From Kordia sp. TARA_039_SRF (GTDB taxonomy: Bacteria > Bacteroidota > Bacteroidia > Flavobacteriales > Flavobacteriaceae): a DNA stretch of 64,000 bases. The DNA lies in contig SMNH02000001.1 of assembly GCA_006383075.2 (NCBI GenBank), positions 618,430 to 682,429 on the forward strand. The letters run 5' to 3'. The position numbers and the translations under genes were made by a program. Positions 1 through 11,300 of the stretch are shown here, piece by piece. Under the pieces are notes generated by a model. It made no database searches. It saw only the letters and a program-made list of their open reading frames with translations, and had not been told where the DNA came from. Each line of letters starts with the position of its first letter. Position 1 is the stretch's first letter.

Positions 1-89
1 TTAACGTCAGTTCTATGTAAGTTTTATTCAAATAAAAATTGTTTACTTCTCAATAGAATAAACTTAAAAAACTTAATTTTTGCTTTTCA

Positions 90-131
90 CTTTCTTATTC
101 TTTGCTTGCCCAAAGAAAAGAATAAGAAAGA
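90..131. repeat. Imperfect inverted repeat downstream of the giant-protein operon
   Basis: The core TTCTTTG-CTTGCC-CAAAGAA (98-117) is a perfect 7-bp stem, extended outward by CTTTCTTATTC against GAATAAGAAAG with a small bulge. It lies about 165 bp past the last gene of the leftward operon, so it could end that transcript, but there is no clean U-run on that strand. A dispersed palindromic intergenic element is equally possible. I see no gene in 1-294. Confidence 0.4.
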
Positions 132-294
132 AAGGGCACTTTTCCAGAGGTGTTTTTGCTTTTTCTTTTAGGAGAAAAACCAAAACCGCATGAATTTTTC
201 TAAATTTCTTCCAAGGCTTCAGAAATTTTTAACGAAAAATCCCTGCTACACTGCGGAAAAGATAAAACCCTATCCTTCTTATATAAAGCTCAAT

Positions 295-993
295 TTAAAT
301 CACAAAAGAAATTCCTGAAATACTAGTCCAAGAAGTATTGTAATCGTAACATGTTACTTCGCCTGTTGCTGAAATATCTAGGCGAACCATTACATTTCCT
401 GATACAATCGTACTCAGAATAAGTCGTTTGCTTGGTCTATATCCAACAGGCAATACAAAAATGTCTGTTTGTCCTGGCGTTGGTGTTCCGTTTCGTACCA
501 AACCTTCAATAAAAACAACCCCATCTTTTTTACGATATCTCGCATTGCCATAACTTCCAACAGAATAGTTCTGAATTCCATTCAACAACGAAGCGTTTTG
601 CCATCCAGAATCACTTCCAGACGTTACAATCGTTACGGCTCCTGTTTGTCCGTTGACACTTGTTACAGGCGCATGCACTTCTGCAGCTTGTTTAGCTCCT
701 TGTGGTGTTACGGCTCTTGTTGTATCTGTTCCCGAAGTCACTTCGGTCAACGTTGCCAATTCCACCTTTCCTTGTACAGATGTCGTAGCTGAAGGTACCG
801 CCGTATTAACTACATGATTTGCTGTTTGTGGTGTAATATATTTAGTATTATTAGTGGTTAAAGCTTCGCTTAGCGTAGCTTTATCTTGCCCTCTGTTGAC
901 AGCACTGTCAACAAAATCAACAAATTCGTCTTGTGTTGGGCGATCTCCTGTTTCAAAATATGCTTTTAGCTCTGTTCTATTTTTTTCTGCCAT
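295..993 (-). CDS. Phage tail fibre-like protein, last gene of the giant-protein operon
   Basis: This 232-residue protein starts with a motif common at the N-terminus of Bacteroidota tail fibre proteins (FETGDRPTQDEFVDFVDS, about residues 13-30). A Thr/Ala/Val-rich shaft-like stretch follows, then VTSVNGQTGAVTI (near 111-123) and a C-terminal head with GWQNASLLNG and VLPVGYRPSKR, wording typical of receptor-binding ends of tail fibres. It has no signal peptide. It lies 85 bp after the 2412-residue gene on the same strand and nothing follows it in the window. It would act outside the cell as an adhesin or fibre tip if the operon encodes a tail-like or secreted particle. The fibre resemblance is fairly firm; the particle is inferred. 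Confidence 0.75.
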   Translation of the reverse strand: MAEKNRTELKAYFETGDRPTQDEFVDFVDSAVNRGQDKATLSEALTTNNTKYITPQTANHVVNTAVPSATTSVQGKVELATLTEVTSGTDTTRAVTPQGAKQAAEVHAPVTSVNGQTGAVTIVTSGSDSGWQNASLLNGIQNYSVGSYGNARYRKKDGVVFIEGLVRNGTPTPGQTDIFVLPVGYRPSKRLILSTIVSGNVMVRLDISATGEVTCYDYNTSWTSISGISFVI

Positions 994-1078
994 GATCTAA
1001 TTTTTTTGTGTATTAAGTTGAAGAATTTGCCTGAACGCTTTTCACTTTCGTGAGAAGGTTCAAGCGAGTTCTATAAAT

Positions 1079-4000
1079 TTATCTAATTGTAAATGTGGTT
1101 CCGACAATCATATCGCCAATACCGCCAATGTCAACCCAATTGTCTTCATTTGGTATCGTTAATATGTTTTCTTCCGTACTTTGCATACCTGACGTGTTTT
1201 GTGCTACCACTTTAAAGTGATGATAAATGGTATTTCCATCAGCATCTTGCGTAGCCAAACTGTGGTCTTGTAAAGCTGTATCTTCCAACAATACAAAAAC
1301 TTCAGCATCGTTTGTGGTTACTTCATGAATTTTCACCCAATTTCCTTGTGCGTTCATTTTGAACAAAGAATAAGTGCCTTTGTAACATGTTTTATCCCAC
1401 TGCAACGCAATTTGATTCACATCACCATTCGCAGCTATTGGCTCCGAAATATATAGTAATGTTGGTGCTGGCGGATTTTCCACTTCCACCATCATAGAAG
1501 CTACAATTTTAGAAGCTTGCGACGGTGCATAATCGGTTACAACTTGTGGCGAACCACCTCCGTAATCAGCTTCTGCATATTCTATCTGTCGTGACACTGT
1601 TAAGCGATAGAATAATCCATCTCCATACGGAACTTCGTCTAAGTCTGCAAAATCGTCATACACGGTCCACAATGCATTGCCTGCCAATCCTGCTGCATCT
1701 ACATCAACCGAATCCACCAAGGTCATTGTGCGAATAGATTGTGCTTCTAACTTGTTAAATGCGCGGTAAATATTCACTTTTTTGATGTCTTGAATTTCAG
1801 GATACGAATTGATTTCCAGTTGAATTCGCGGTGGTGTTCCTAAGACTGTATTTTCCAACACTGGCATAATTCGTTTTACTTCTGGTGCTTCTGGAGCATT
1901 TGAGGTAACCAATTTGATTGGCCCTAAAGCGCGACTGAATTCTCCCAATTTCATTTGCGAACTCAATTCTCTTGCCGCATAGAAGTAAATATTGTTTGAT
2001 GTACCATCCAAGTTAAAGTCTGTAAATTGTGTCGTGTGCGGACTTGTACTCGTGGTTTTCATCATTGGTGCCATTTCAAATGCAGGATCTGATGGTAGTA
2101 ATACACTACCGTTTTCATCTCGCAACACTTGTTTTTTGTTGACTGGTGTGTAACTTGGTCCGTTGATGTATGCGTATACTACTGGCACTTCGGTCAATGG
2201 TACAAACGCATTAAACAACACTCCTTTTACAAAACCGAGCAATCGTGGATCACCAACCGCAATGTTTCCAACATCTGTAAATGCATCATTCGGATCGGCT
2301 ACAAACGGTGTCACTGCTTGGTCTGGCGGAAATGCGGTATTCTCATTGATTCGAGTAATGATATCATTCGCCCATTCAAACAATGCTACTTTATCCGGAT
2401 TTGGAAATTTGTAATTCTCTGTAGATACACCTACTGGTGGATATACTCGATAATCTCCTTCCGTTTCAAGCGTTACAAAGTCCAAGAAGTTTTCCCAGCG
2501 ATTGGCAAAATATTCCTCATTATTTCCACCTAAGGCTTTGAGTTCTTCTCGAATTTGACGCACCGTTGCTTTTTCATACAGTGCATTTAACAAAGCTTCG
2601 TCATTTGCTCTGTAAAACAATACACCGTGTGGTTTGTGTGTGTATTCCGTAGTAATGGTGTACGTGGAACGTCCAAAGAAATCTGGTCGTGTAGCGTATT
2701 TTGCACCATCTGGTTGTTCTGGTTGTTTGGCTTCTACAATTTTCTGCGCAAACATAATTTTCGGAATACTGATGTTTGAGTAAAACGGATGGTCAGTATC
2801 GTGGCTTCTTAATCCTATGATGGAGTTGCGTACTTCTTCATCTTCTCCAGGTAACAGATTGGCTTCTGTCAATCCATAGGTTTGATTTTCATATAAGTAC
2901 ACTTTGTATCCAGGATAGAAATTCACGGAAACATTGGTTCCTGTTTGAATTTCATCATAGCCACTACCATCCGAAAATAAAGGATCAAACGCTAACACTT
3001 CTACATCACTTTGCGATGTATCTCCTACATATTTAATGTTGTTAATTTTAGCTACTTTCAACACTTTACGCTTTCCGTTCGGATGGTTTTGTGTGTGTAC
3101 ACGAACAATTCCGCGATACCATTCTACAGAATCACTCGTTTCGCTGTAATCAATATGTTGATTGAGCACGATACCGTGAAATGTAATTCGGTACATTCCT
3201 TTGTGTCCCATGATAGGATTGCCATTCGCATCCAAATCAATTACTTCGTCCACTTCGGTAATTGTCGTATGATTATTTGCAGCATCAGACCATATTCCGC
3301 GCGTTTTTTCCAAGTGACGTTCTAGTTCACCATTATCACCTTCTACCATGACAACTTCACGATGAATTTGATCAAAAGTATCTACTTTTACGTGCAATGG
3401 TTGTGGATTTGGTGTTCCCCAACTTGCTGGCGTTTGCATGTTTTCAATCGCCATAAAAATACCATCGTTCGTAATTTCAATCGCCTGCAATTCTTCTGCA
3501 TCTGGCGCTGGAATATCATCTACCAAAGCATCACTAATTTCTTTTTTGAACACTTTGAATTGTGGAAATCCGCCAGTTTGAATCACCTCATGAATAATAT
3601 GTTGCTGCTCTCCAACAATAAAAACACCACCTACATAATTACTTTCCAAACCATTAAGAATGGTTGGTGTCAACGTTTGGTCAACACTTGATAAATAGTA
3701 CTCGTCAACCGTAACGATAGAAACTAAATTGTTTGTAGGATCGTCTACCACGCTGATAACTTGCCCTGAGATATTATTTGGCATTTCATTTCTGAAAAAG
3801 ATATCTACGTTTTCAGCGAAGACTTCATCGTTGTCATCAAAAATAGAAGTTGTGTCAGTCACCAATTCCGTGTCTGTAATGGCAGCATCAGCTTCTACCG
3901 TGTAATCAAGCAACTCTTGATACGAATGGTAATCAAACGAAATTCTTGCCAAAGTTTTATCGCCTGAAATCGCATCATATCGCAATTGCTCTTCCGCAGA

Positions 4001-7000
4001 TGTTAACAATAACGGTTGCTCTTTTTGAATGAGATGCGGTTGAATGTTTGACGGCGGCAATAACGGGTTTTTCGGTTGCAACGCCGTTACGATAGATACT
4101 TCCGTCGGACTCGAAGTTGCTCTTGAAAACCAGTTGATTCCATACGAACCATAGTAATGCGTTCCACTGATAATTTGCTTGTGAACGAATAATGGTTGTC
4201 CAACTTCTGGCAGTGCAATTGGAAAGGCTTCGTAGCGTTCGGAAGCATTGGAAACCGTGGTGTCGGTATGTAAATAACGTTTGTCATGCGAAATCTCTGG
4301 TTTCTCCCAAACACCAGGATCTGGCTGTCCGTCACGTTGTTTTCTATACTCCAATCCTGCGTATACTGGAATGGTGTACTCCTTTGCTTCAAATTCTGAA
4401 CTGTCTACATAAAATACTGGATTGTATACATCGTCTGGAATTTGCTCAGCGTAGAGTGTTACATAGCGTTTTCGACCATCGTGTGTATATCCGTCATCGT
4501 CTGTAATGCTTGAAGGTTCCGTAGTTTCTGTACCAAAATAGGCTCCAGGAATGACTTCATCTAAATCGATTGGTAATGGCAAACGTTCGTCAGAAGTTGC
4601 CGTTGGTAAACTCATACTTAAATGCTGTACTTCACGTGCGCCTTGTCCATCTTCTAAGTCGCCAAAAGTCACATATTCAGCAATGTACACAAATTCTCCT
4701 TGTTGTACTTGCGAAGCAACGTCTAAGAAACCTAATCCTAACATACGCGCCATGTGATAATCGTACGAAGCGATATTTAACATGTCGAGATTTGAGATTT
4801 CCATTACATCGTCTTCATCTTCTACCACAATATTTTCATCAACAGGAATTTCCTCAACGGCTTTTGGATTGTTAACATCATCACTCAATGCGATGTATTT
4901 TTCGACCACTTCTTTTAGATTTCTATCGTACACATCTGCTTCCACTACATTCCATTTGTTAACGTAGTTGTCGATATTTACAGTAGCATCATCGTTGAAT
5001 CGTGGCCAGTTTCCATCTACCAAACCTGCGGATGGTTCTAATTGTTGTAACGCCACATTGTCTTCTAGCGTTAACGCGTAGCTTCCCAATGGTGTCCATG
5101 CCTGATTTTCGTTGGTAGCTTCAATAAAGTCGCCGTATAATTCTACACGAACTTCCGTTAGATAGGTATTGTTTCCAACACTTCTAAACGAACGACCATT
5201 TTCACAAAGCATACGAACATTTTGCAAAGCTGTACTTGCAAAAGTTTTTCTATTGGTTACTTTTTTGAGTGCAATGAGCGTGTTTGTTGATACAGACAAG
5301 GTTTCCGTTTGCAAGGTACTGTTAGAAGCCGACGAACTCACTGTTGCTTCTACCGCGAAGAATAGGTGTCGTTTGCTTTCTATTTCAATCAATTCACTGC
5401 CATAGCTTTGTACGAATCCTTGCGGATTGGTTGCTGGATTGATTGTTGAACGAACTTGTGAGTATTGCGCTTGATTTCTAAAATATACGTGGAAATCTTT
5501 TCCTTCAATTCGATAGATCCACAAACCATTTTCATCATCTACAAGATTTGGTGCTTGTGCAAAACTGATGGTTTTTGCTACTTTGGCATACGGCGTTCGG
5601 TACACACGAACAAAATCATCTGGTTTATTGAAATTGTTGGTATTGCCCGCATAGTTTCCTTTTGGTAAGTGTTTTTCTCCTAAAGCACCTGAGAAAACCC
5701 AACGCGTATGAATTCCTTGTGCACTACCATCGTTACCTGTTGAACCTGCCGCTTGCAAGTAGAAATTCGGTGATTGAATGGACGTAAATTCGCTTTGCGG
5801 AAGTGATGTTGTATCACAGTTTTCACTACAGTAATCAGTACGTTCTACTTCTAAATTGGTTGTTGCTACCGAAATGTTTTCGTACGTATGTGGCAAATCG
5901 CCAATAGTCGGCACAAATTCTACTGCTGTAAAGGCTTCTTGCGTGTATTCAGTCGCTGCAACATTTTCAGAGATACAGTTTTGCAATTCTAAATTGGTTT
6001 TTGCCAAGTAGGCTGCTTTTGTTCCTACAATTCCACCTACTAAAAGCAATTGCTCATCCGCATCATTCAACAACTGACTGATACTGTTTTTACTACCAAA
6101 GTTTAACTTTTTACGCCATAATTCATTCAACTGATAGTCAAATTTGAGTACTTCTGCTGCACGGTTTGTGGTGTAATTTGCTATACAATAAAACGTATCA
6201 TTCGCACCTTGAACGAGTCGAACTGACGGACTGAGTTTGTCCGTTGCGCTTCCGAAATTCGTTGTTTTTACACTGTATGAGCTGAGTGTGCTGTTGAAAT
6301 TACTAATGTATAGTTTGTTGGAGTTATCATTTACCGCAACCACAATATAGTTTTCCGAAGTCGTTGATGTTAAAATAGCGCCTGTGGTATAGATATACGA
6401 ACCATTTCCTAAGCGTCTTCCCCAGTTGAGTCCTAAGTTATTATCAAACGAGAGTACAATTCCGTGACGAACTGTTTGTCCGCCCGGCGATGTTGCAGAA
6501 CCTAAAATGGTAAATCCAGCAGGAGTTGTTACTACGCCCATAATTTGCTCATCGGAAATACCTGCTACTTTTCTAGAGGAAAGTAGGTTTCCGTTTTCAT
6601 CTAGTTTGTACAATTCCATATCGTCAATAGACGACGTTTCATTGAACCAAGCAGAAATGAGGTATTTTTGTGTTCCGCTGCTAAAATCGAGTGTTCGTAT
6701 GCCTGTACTCATTCGCGTATTTGGAGAATGAAGTAGTTTAGACCAGATAATCGTTCCTGTAATGTCTATGCGGAACACAATTAGATGTACTCTATTGGTT
6801 TGCCCTGTTGCATAATGTCCTAACACAATAGCACTTTGCCCGTCTGGACATGGCGCTACGGATGATAGTCCAATGTTGCGTTCTGCTACTGTGAGATGCT
6901 TTCGCCAAACAACTCCACTGTTATCATTACATAGCGTCACTACTCCACCATTTCCATTGCCTCCAACTGTTAAAACTCGATTGTTTGCTAAGGTGCATAC

Positions 7001-8317
7001 CGAACTGTTTCCATCAAAAGCTCCGTTGCTTCGGAAAGAACTTGTAAAGTAACAATCGTTTGATGTTGGCGCTGCCAAACATGATTGTTCTGTTTCAATA
7101 TTGGTTTCGTCAACCGTAGTTACTTCATAGTTTTGTATGGTAAACGACGTATTTTCAAATACAAAACTTCCAGCTTCTTTGACTAGGTTTTCTTTTGTAA
7201 GTGAAAAGTTATCGTTTGGATTGACACGAATACAATCGTTTTGCTCTAAAGCTGTATCTGCTTTTACTACTGATTTATTGTCCCAAACTTCATTGTCGTA
7301 TCCAGTTCCAAAAGGAATAAATAGCAATGCGTTGTTTTTAGCATAAAAAGTGTCTGGATGCAAATACATATTGTCAAGTGTTTTTGACCATACGAGTGCT
7401 CTGCTGAAGTTAAATTTTTGCACAATGGTTGAATGCGGCGTGGTGGTTCTGTCAATACCTAAACGGTAATATCCGTCATTGATATTGAATAGTTCTGAAC
7501 TGTAGTAGTTAGATTCATCATACCACATAGCACTGTGCGCTCCTGGAAAGGCGCTTCCGAGCGGAAACGAGAGAAAGAAAACTCGATCTCCAATGTTTCC
7601 TGAACTGATGAGTTCTCCGTTGTTGATGAAACTTGCTGTTCCGTTGCTTAGTGATCCCGACGGAGCGTATGTGGAAGAGTATTCTACATTTTCCGACATG
7701 ACCAAGCTTGAATCTAGTTTTGCTAATGAAACAACTCCGCGTCTTCCACTTGGAAGCGAACTTCCATTTCCAACCACTGCAATGTTTCCGTTACCATCTG
7801 TCACTACATCACGTACGCTTACAGAAGATTTTTCTTCTACACTTTTAATGATGCTTCCACTGTCATTTATGGTGAAGAGTAGGCTGCTAGCCCAAACCAA
7901 ATAGTTTCCACTATTTGGCTTGAGTTCAACCTTTGCATCTGATGCAATGTTTGTAACAGACGCATGTTTATACGACTTGAACCATTGCAGATTGTCATTA
8001 CTGTCTAGTTTTATGATGCAGTATTTATCACTATCTCCGGAATTGATGTTGCGATAATGTCCTGCTATCAATCGATCACCATTTGGTGTACGCACGATAC
8101 TTTTGAGAAAACCTTGTTTTATTTCGCCGTTAGCAAATGATTTTACAGAAACGAGTTCTAAATTGCTATCGGTTTTAATCAGAGTTACTTTGTTCGTGGA
8201 TAAAGATGATCTTGTGCCCCAGTAGAAAAACCCATCGACTTCCCCTATGAAGCTCACACTAGCGTAGCTATTGTTTACTTTGATTTTCTTTATAAAAAAG
8301 TCATTACTTAATGCCAT
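1079..8317 (-). CDS. Giant 2412-residue protein: two beta-propeller regions, large unknown middle, Fn3-like C-terminus
   Basis: Function is unknown. Residues about 1-345 and 420-775 are rich in propeller-type blades (pattern D..G.I.W.K.L with GNxLLVGG-like strands), as in PQQ-like or SBBP propellers. After each propeller comes the same kind of roughly 50-residue module beginning with Cys (near 362 and 781) and ending with another Cys. The middle (about 830-2150) is acidic and beta-rich with no domain I can name. The last 250 residues look like two Fn3-like sandwiches (VNIYRAFN; IALQWDKTCYKGTYSLFK). There is no signal peptide or membrane segment. It follows the 2736-residue gene after 39 bp. 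A surface or injected structural protein is plausible from size and content only. Confidence 0.8.
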   Translation of the reverse strand: MALSNDFFIKKIKVNNSYASVSFIGEVDGFFYWGTRSSLSTNKVTLIKTDSNLELVSVKSFANGEIKQGFLKSIVRTPNGDRLIAGHYRNINSGDSDKYCIIKLDSNDNLQWFKSYKHASVTNIASDAKVELKPNSGNYLVWASSLLFTINDSGSIIKSVEEKSSVSVRDVVTDGNGNIAVVGNGSSLPSGRRGVVSLAKLDSSLVMSENVEYSSTYAPSGSLSNGTASFINNGELISSGNIGDRVFFLSFPLGSAFPGAHSAMWYDESNYYSSELFNINDGYYRLGIDRTTTPHSTIVQKFNFSRALVWSKTLDNMYLHPDTFYAKNNALLFIPFGTGYDNEVWDNKSVVKADTALEQNDCIRVNPNDNFSLTKENLVKEAGSFVFENTSFTIQNYEVTTVDETNIETEQSCLAAPTSNDCYFTSSFRSNGAFDGNSSVCTLANNRVLTVGGNGNGGVVTLCNDNSGVVWRKHLTVAERNIGLSSVAPCPDGQSAIVLGHYATGQTNRVHLIVFRIDITGTIIWSKLLHSPNTRMSTGIRTLDFSSGTQKYLISAWFNETSSIDDMELYKLDENGNLLSSRKVAGISDEQIMGVVTTPAGFTILGSATSPGGQTVRHGIVLSFDNNLGLNWGRRLGNGSYIYTTGAILTSTTSENYIVVAVNDNSNKLYISNFNSTLSSYSVKTTNFGSATDKLSPSVRLVQGANDTFYCIANYTTNRAAEVLKFDYQLNELWRKKLNFGSKNSISQLLNDADEQLLLVGGIVGTKAAYLAKTNLELQNCISENVAATEYTQEAFTAVEFVPTIGDLPHTYENISVATTNLEVERTDYCSENCDTTSLPQSEFTSIQSPNFYLQAAGSTGNDGSAQGIHTRWVFSGALGEKHLPKGNYAGNTNNFNKPDDFVRVYRTPYAKVAKTISFAQAPNLVDDENGLWIYRIEGKDFHVYFRNQAQYSQVRSTINPATNPQGFVQSYGSELIEIESKRHLFFAVEATVSSSASNSTLQTETLSVSTNTLIALKKVTNRKTFASTALQNVRMLCENGRSFRSVGNNTYLTEVRVELYGDFIEATNENQAWTPLGSYALTLEDNVALQQLEPSAGLVDGNWPRFNDDATVNIDNYVNKWNVVEADVYDRNLKEVVEKYIALSDDVNNPKAVEEIPVDENIVVEDEDDVMEISNLDMLNIASYDYHMARMLGLGFLDVASQVQQGEFVYIAEYVTFGDLEDGQGAREVQHLSMSLPTATSDERLPLPIDLDEVIPGAYFGTETTEPSSITDDDGYTHDGRKRYVTLYAEQIPDDVYNPVFYVDSSEFEAKEYTIPVYAGLEYRKQRDGQPDPGVWEKPEISHDKRYLHTDTTVSNASERYEAFPIALPEVGQPLFVHKQIISGTHYYGSYGINWFSRATSSPTEVSIVTALQPKNPLLPPSNIQPHLIQKEQPLLLTSAEEQLRYDAISGDKTLARISFDYHSYQELLDYTVEADAAITDTELVTDTTSIFDDNDEVFAENVDIFFRNEMPNNISGQVISVVDDPTNNLVSIVTVDEYYLSSVDQTLTPTILNGLESNYVGGVFIVGEQQHIIHEVIQTGGFPQFKVFKKEISDALVDDIPAPDAEELQAIEITNDGIFMAIENMQTPASWGTPNPQPLHVKVDTFDQIHREVVMVEGDNGELERHLEKTRGIWSDAANNHTTITEVDEVIDLDANGNPIMGHKGMYRITFHGIVLNQHIDYSETSDSVEWYRGIVRVHTQNHPNGKRKVLKVAKINNIKYVGDTSQSDVEVLAFDPLFSDGSGYDEIQTGTNVSVNFYPGYKVYLYENQTYGLTEANLLPGEDEEVRNSIIGLRSHDTDHPFYSNISIPKIMFAQKIVEAKQPEQPDGAKYATRPDFFGRSTYTITTEYTHKPHGVLFYRANDEALLNALYEKATVRQIREELKALGGNNEEYFANRWENFLDFVTLETEGDYRVYPPVGVSTENYKFPNPDKVALFEWANDIITRINENTAFPPDQAVTPFVADPNDAFTDVGNIAVGDPRLLGFVKGVLFNAFVPLTEVPVVYAYINGPSYTPVNKKQVLRDENGSVLLPSDPAFEMAPMMKTTSTSPHTTQFTDFNLDGTSNNIYFYAARELSSQMKLGEFSRALGPIKLVTSNAPEAPEVKRIMPVLENTVLGTPPRIQLEINSYPEIQDIKKVNIYRAFNKLEAQSIRTMTLVDSVDVDAAGLAGNALWTVYDDFADLDEVPYGDGLFYRLTVSRQIEYAEADYGGGSPQVVTDYAPSQASKIVASMMVEVENPPAPTLLYISEPIAANGDVNQIALQWDKTCYKGTYSLFKMNAQGNWVKIHEVTTNDAEVFVLLEDTALQDHSLATQDADGNTIYHHFKVVAQNTSGMQSTEENILTIPNEDNWVDIGGIGDMIVGTTFTIR

Positions 8318-8356
8318 CTTATTATTTTTTTTTAAACTGTCAATTTTTAATTTTTG

Positions 8357-11300
8357 TTACTGAGCTAGCACAATATCTTCTGCTCTTGCTGTGTCATCGA
8401 TTACGTATGTATTTACATCCCAAATCAGATATCTGAACTTGAAGCTTAGTTTGTCTGCCGTTATTTGCTTGCTCTCATGCATGATGATGGCTTGCGAATA
8501 GTCTTTAGAATACAACACTTTGTAAGCGTCGTCATCTACATCGGTTACTTTATCGAATACACGAATTGCACCTCTGTGTCCGACTGTACTGCCAGCTTCA
8601 AATATTTCTTCGATTCCGTTGATTTGTGCTATTGGAATTTTCGGAATGTTGAATGGTTCTGGATTGCGAATTAGTATTGCAATGATGTTTCCGTCACCAT
8701 CCAAAATTTTGTTGAATTCTGTGTTGACTGCTGGATCTAACGGTTGCATTCCTAATACACCTTCTAACAATCTGTCAAATACATCTAAGTATTGCGTTTC
8801 GAGTGCATCGCTGTTTGCGTCAGGATTTCCGTCTACAATGTTGTATGCCGTGTCAATATCGCTAGGTGTTAGGTTTGGAAGTGCTACGTTAAATACGGCT
8901 TGTCGCGTATTGTTTGTATCATCTTCATCTACCAATAGATAGCTATTTACTTGCGCTTCAAAGTTTTGATAACGTGATGTTTGGAATACGTAGTTGTGTA
9001 CTTGCGCACTCGATACAACGTCGTTACTTTCTGTTTCAAAGGCATTGTAAATTAACGCCGTGTACAACTTCTGCGGTTTCAGATTCGTTAGGGTCACTGA
9101 ATACGCGTAGCTTTGTGGCTGAATTGCATTTCCTACGGTAAACGTACATTCGATAGCATCGTTGTTTTCGTTGATGTAGTTGATGAAATTATTCAACAAT
9201 CTGATGTTTAACGGAATTCTAGGATCATTGTCATCAATCCATGGTACGCCACCTTCTCCATTTCCTTCTGGTAATGGTACCGAATCTTCGTTGTAATCGA
9301 TTGGTAACGGATACGGAATGGTGACATCACTTACCGGATCTTTGATAGCAATATGCATTGCTCCTGTTAGTGAATCTGAGCCTAGGTAACTTTCCCAAGA
9401 ACGCAACATGTGATATGCTAGCGGTTTTGTAAAGTACAAGGTAATTCTGCATTGCTCTTGTCCGTAAAATACAGGTTTTGCTTGCAATAAGTTACCATCG
9501 GCGTTTGGATACGATTTGTCATAATCAATGTATTGACGTAAGGATGTGAGCGGATATTTGTCTGGATTTGTAAGTTTTCCAGCTGCGCTCGGATTTCCGT
9601 TACTATCTACACGGTTGATTAGGTTATCATCTTCATCGTACTCGTTTCCGTACGTAACACCATCTGCATTATGGAAATGTCCAATTGGTCCTGCCGTTTT
9701 GAATCCGTAGTAATAATCAAACGTATCGCCACCTGCGCCATTGTCTACTTCATCTTTTAGTTGATAGTGTACGTAGAACGTTGAGTTTGGTCGCCAAATA
9801 GGTTGTGCTGTGTATTGCACCGCTTCTTCCATATCTTGCTGCTCTTGCTCTAAGGCTGGTAATCCTGGAATGGTTTGATTGTATTCAAATTTTTCTACAG
9901 ACAACCAACATACTTGCTGTAACGATGTGTTACATACAACTGGAACTTCCGTTCCGTCACCTGGGCAATCACATTTTCCAATTTCGTAGATTTTGTCTAG
10001 AATCACGTTGGCGTATCCAATAGCGCCTTCTAAAATTGGTGGTCTTGCAAATTCAGGATAAGCAAGTAAGGTATTGATGTCTGCTTCCAACAATTTTATT
10101 AATTCGTATTGTGGATTCAGAGCATCAAATTCTTCAATACTTTTTATCATATCCAAGAAGCAATTCCAATTGTCATTGAAAGGATCTTTTGCTCTGTAAT
10201 CAATACATCCAAAGAGTGCTGCTTGAAGCGTTTCGTAGAAATTACAAAGTGTTTCATCTTTGTTACAATCGCCATTTCCGCCGCCATTGCAGAGTTCTTC
10301 TTCTAATTGAAGGTTTTGCTCAACGTCTCTGATGCTTCCATCTACATACGGTTGTTGCTTAAAGTCTTTTATTTGCGCATCTATTTTAGTATAAGTAAAT
10401 ACACGTGCTGGCAATTCTTTAATTCGCTCATCTTTAATGGTAACACAACTCTCCAAATCTTCTCCTAATACTGCCAAGTACGTATCCGTAATAAACGTGT
10501 ACTCCTTTCGTTCTCCATTATAGAGAATATCACTGATTCCTTTGATTGGACTCGTTGTATTGAAATCGAACATTGTATCAATCGCTAAACTTTGATCTGC
10601 TTGTATTCCAATTCGATAAACTGGAGTTTCGTTGTGCGCTACAATAACCGTATTTGGTTTATCCGAACCTGTCAATTTCCAGTCTTTGAACGCTGGCAAT
10701 ACTCGCGTACTCAATTCTTTGAATTCTTTTCCATTGTACGAGAGATACGAGATTGTTGATTCTGAAATTGAGACATTATCCAATATGAAATACAATCTAT
10801 CTTCATGTATAAGCATGTCGGTAATTTCAATTTCCGATTCGCTATTGATGAGATGGTTTTCAAGGAATCGTAAACCTCCATCAAAGTGTACAATCATACT
10901 TTGATTTTTATCTGATTTTTCAGTTCCTCTTCTTCGTATCCCAACTAATAATCCTCCTTCAGGATCTAAACAGCTTGCGCCAATTTCATACGAGTATTTC
11001 CCGTCTCCTTCCAATCCTGTTTGGTTGATGAGTTCTCCACTTTCGGCAATCTCAAATACAAATACTTGCTCTCGTTTTGTTGATAGACAAGTAATGAAGA
11101 AAGATTGTCTTCGTGTTTTTACAACAGATACTCTGTGTTCATCCAACCCCTGCTCACAAATAACGTAACGTTGCCATAAAATTCTTCCGTCTGTATCTAC
11201 TTTTATGTAGAATAGTTTTTCACCTAATAAACTTGCGATGATGAGTATGTTTCCATCTGAAAGCTCATGAATGTCTAAGAATTTTACAGGCTGATTGTCA

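Noticed and set aside
3011..4506. Rightward ORFs of about 100 residues inside the 2412-residue gene
   Set aside because: Composition (Cys/His/Phe-rich) and full overlap with a long coherent protein mark them as shadows.
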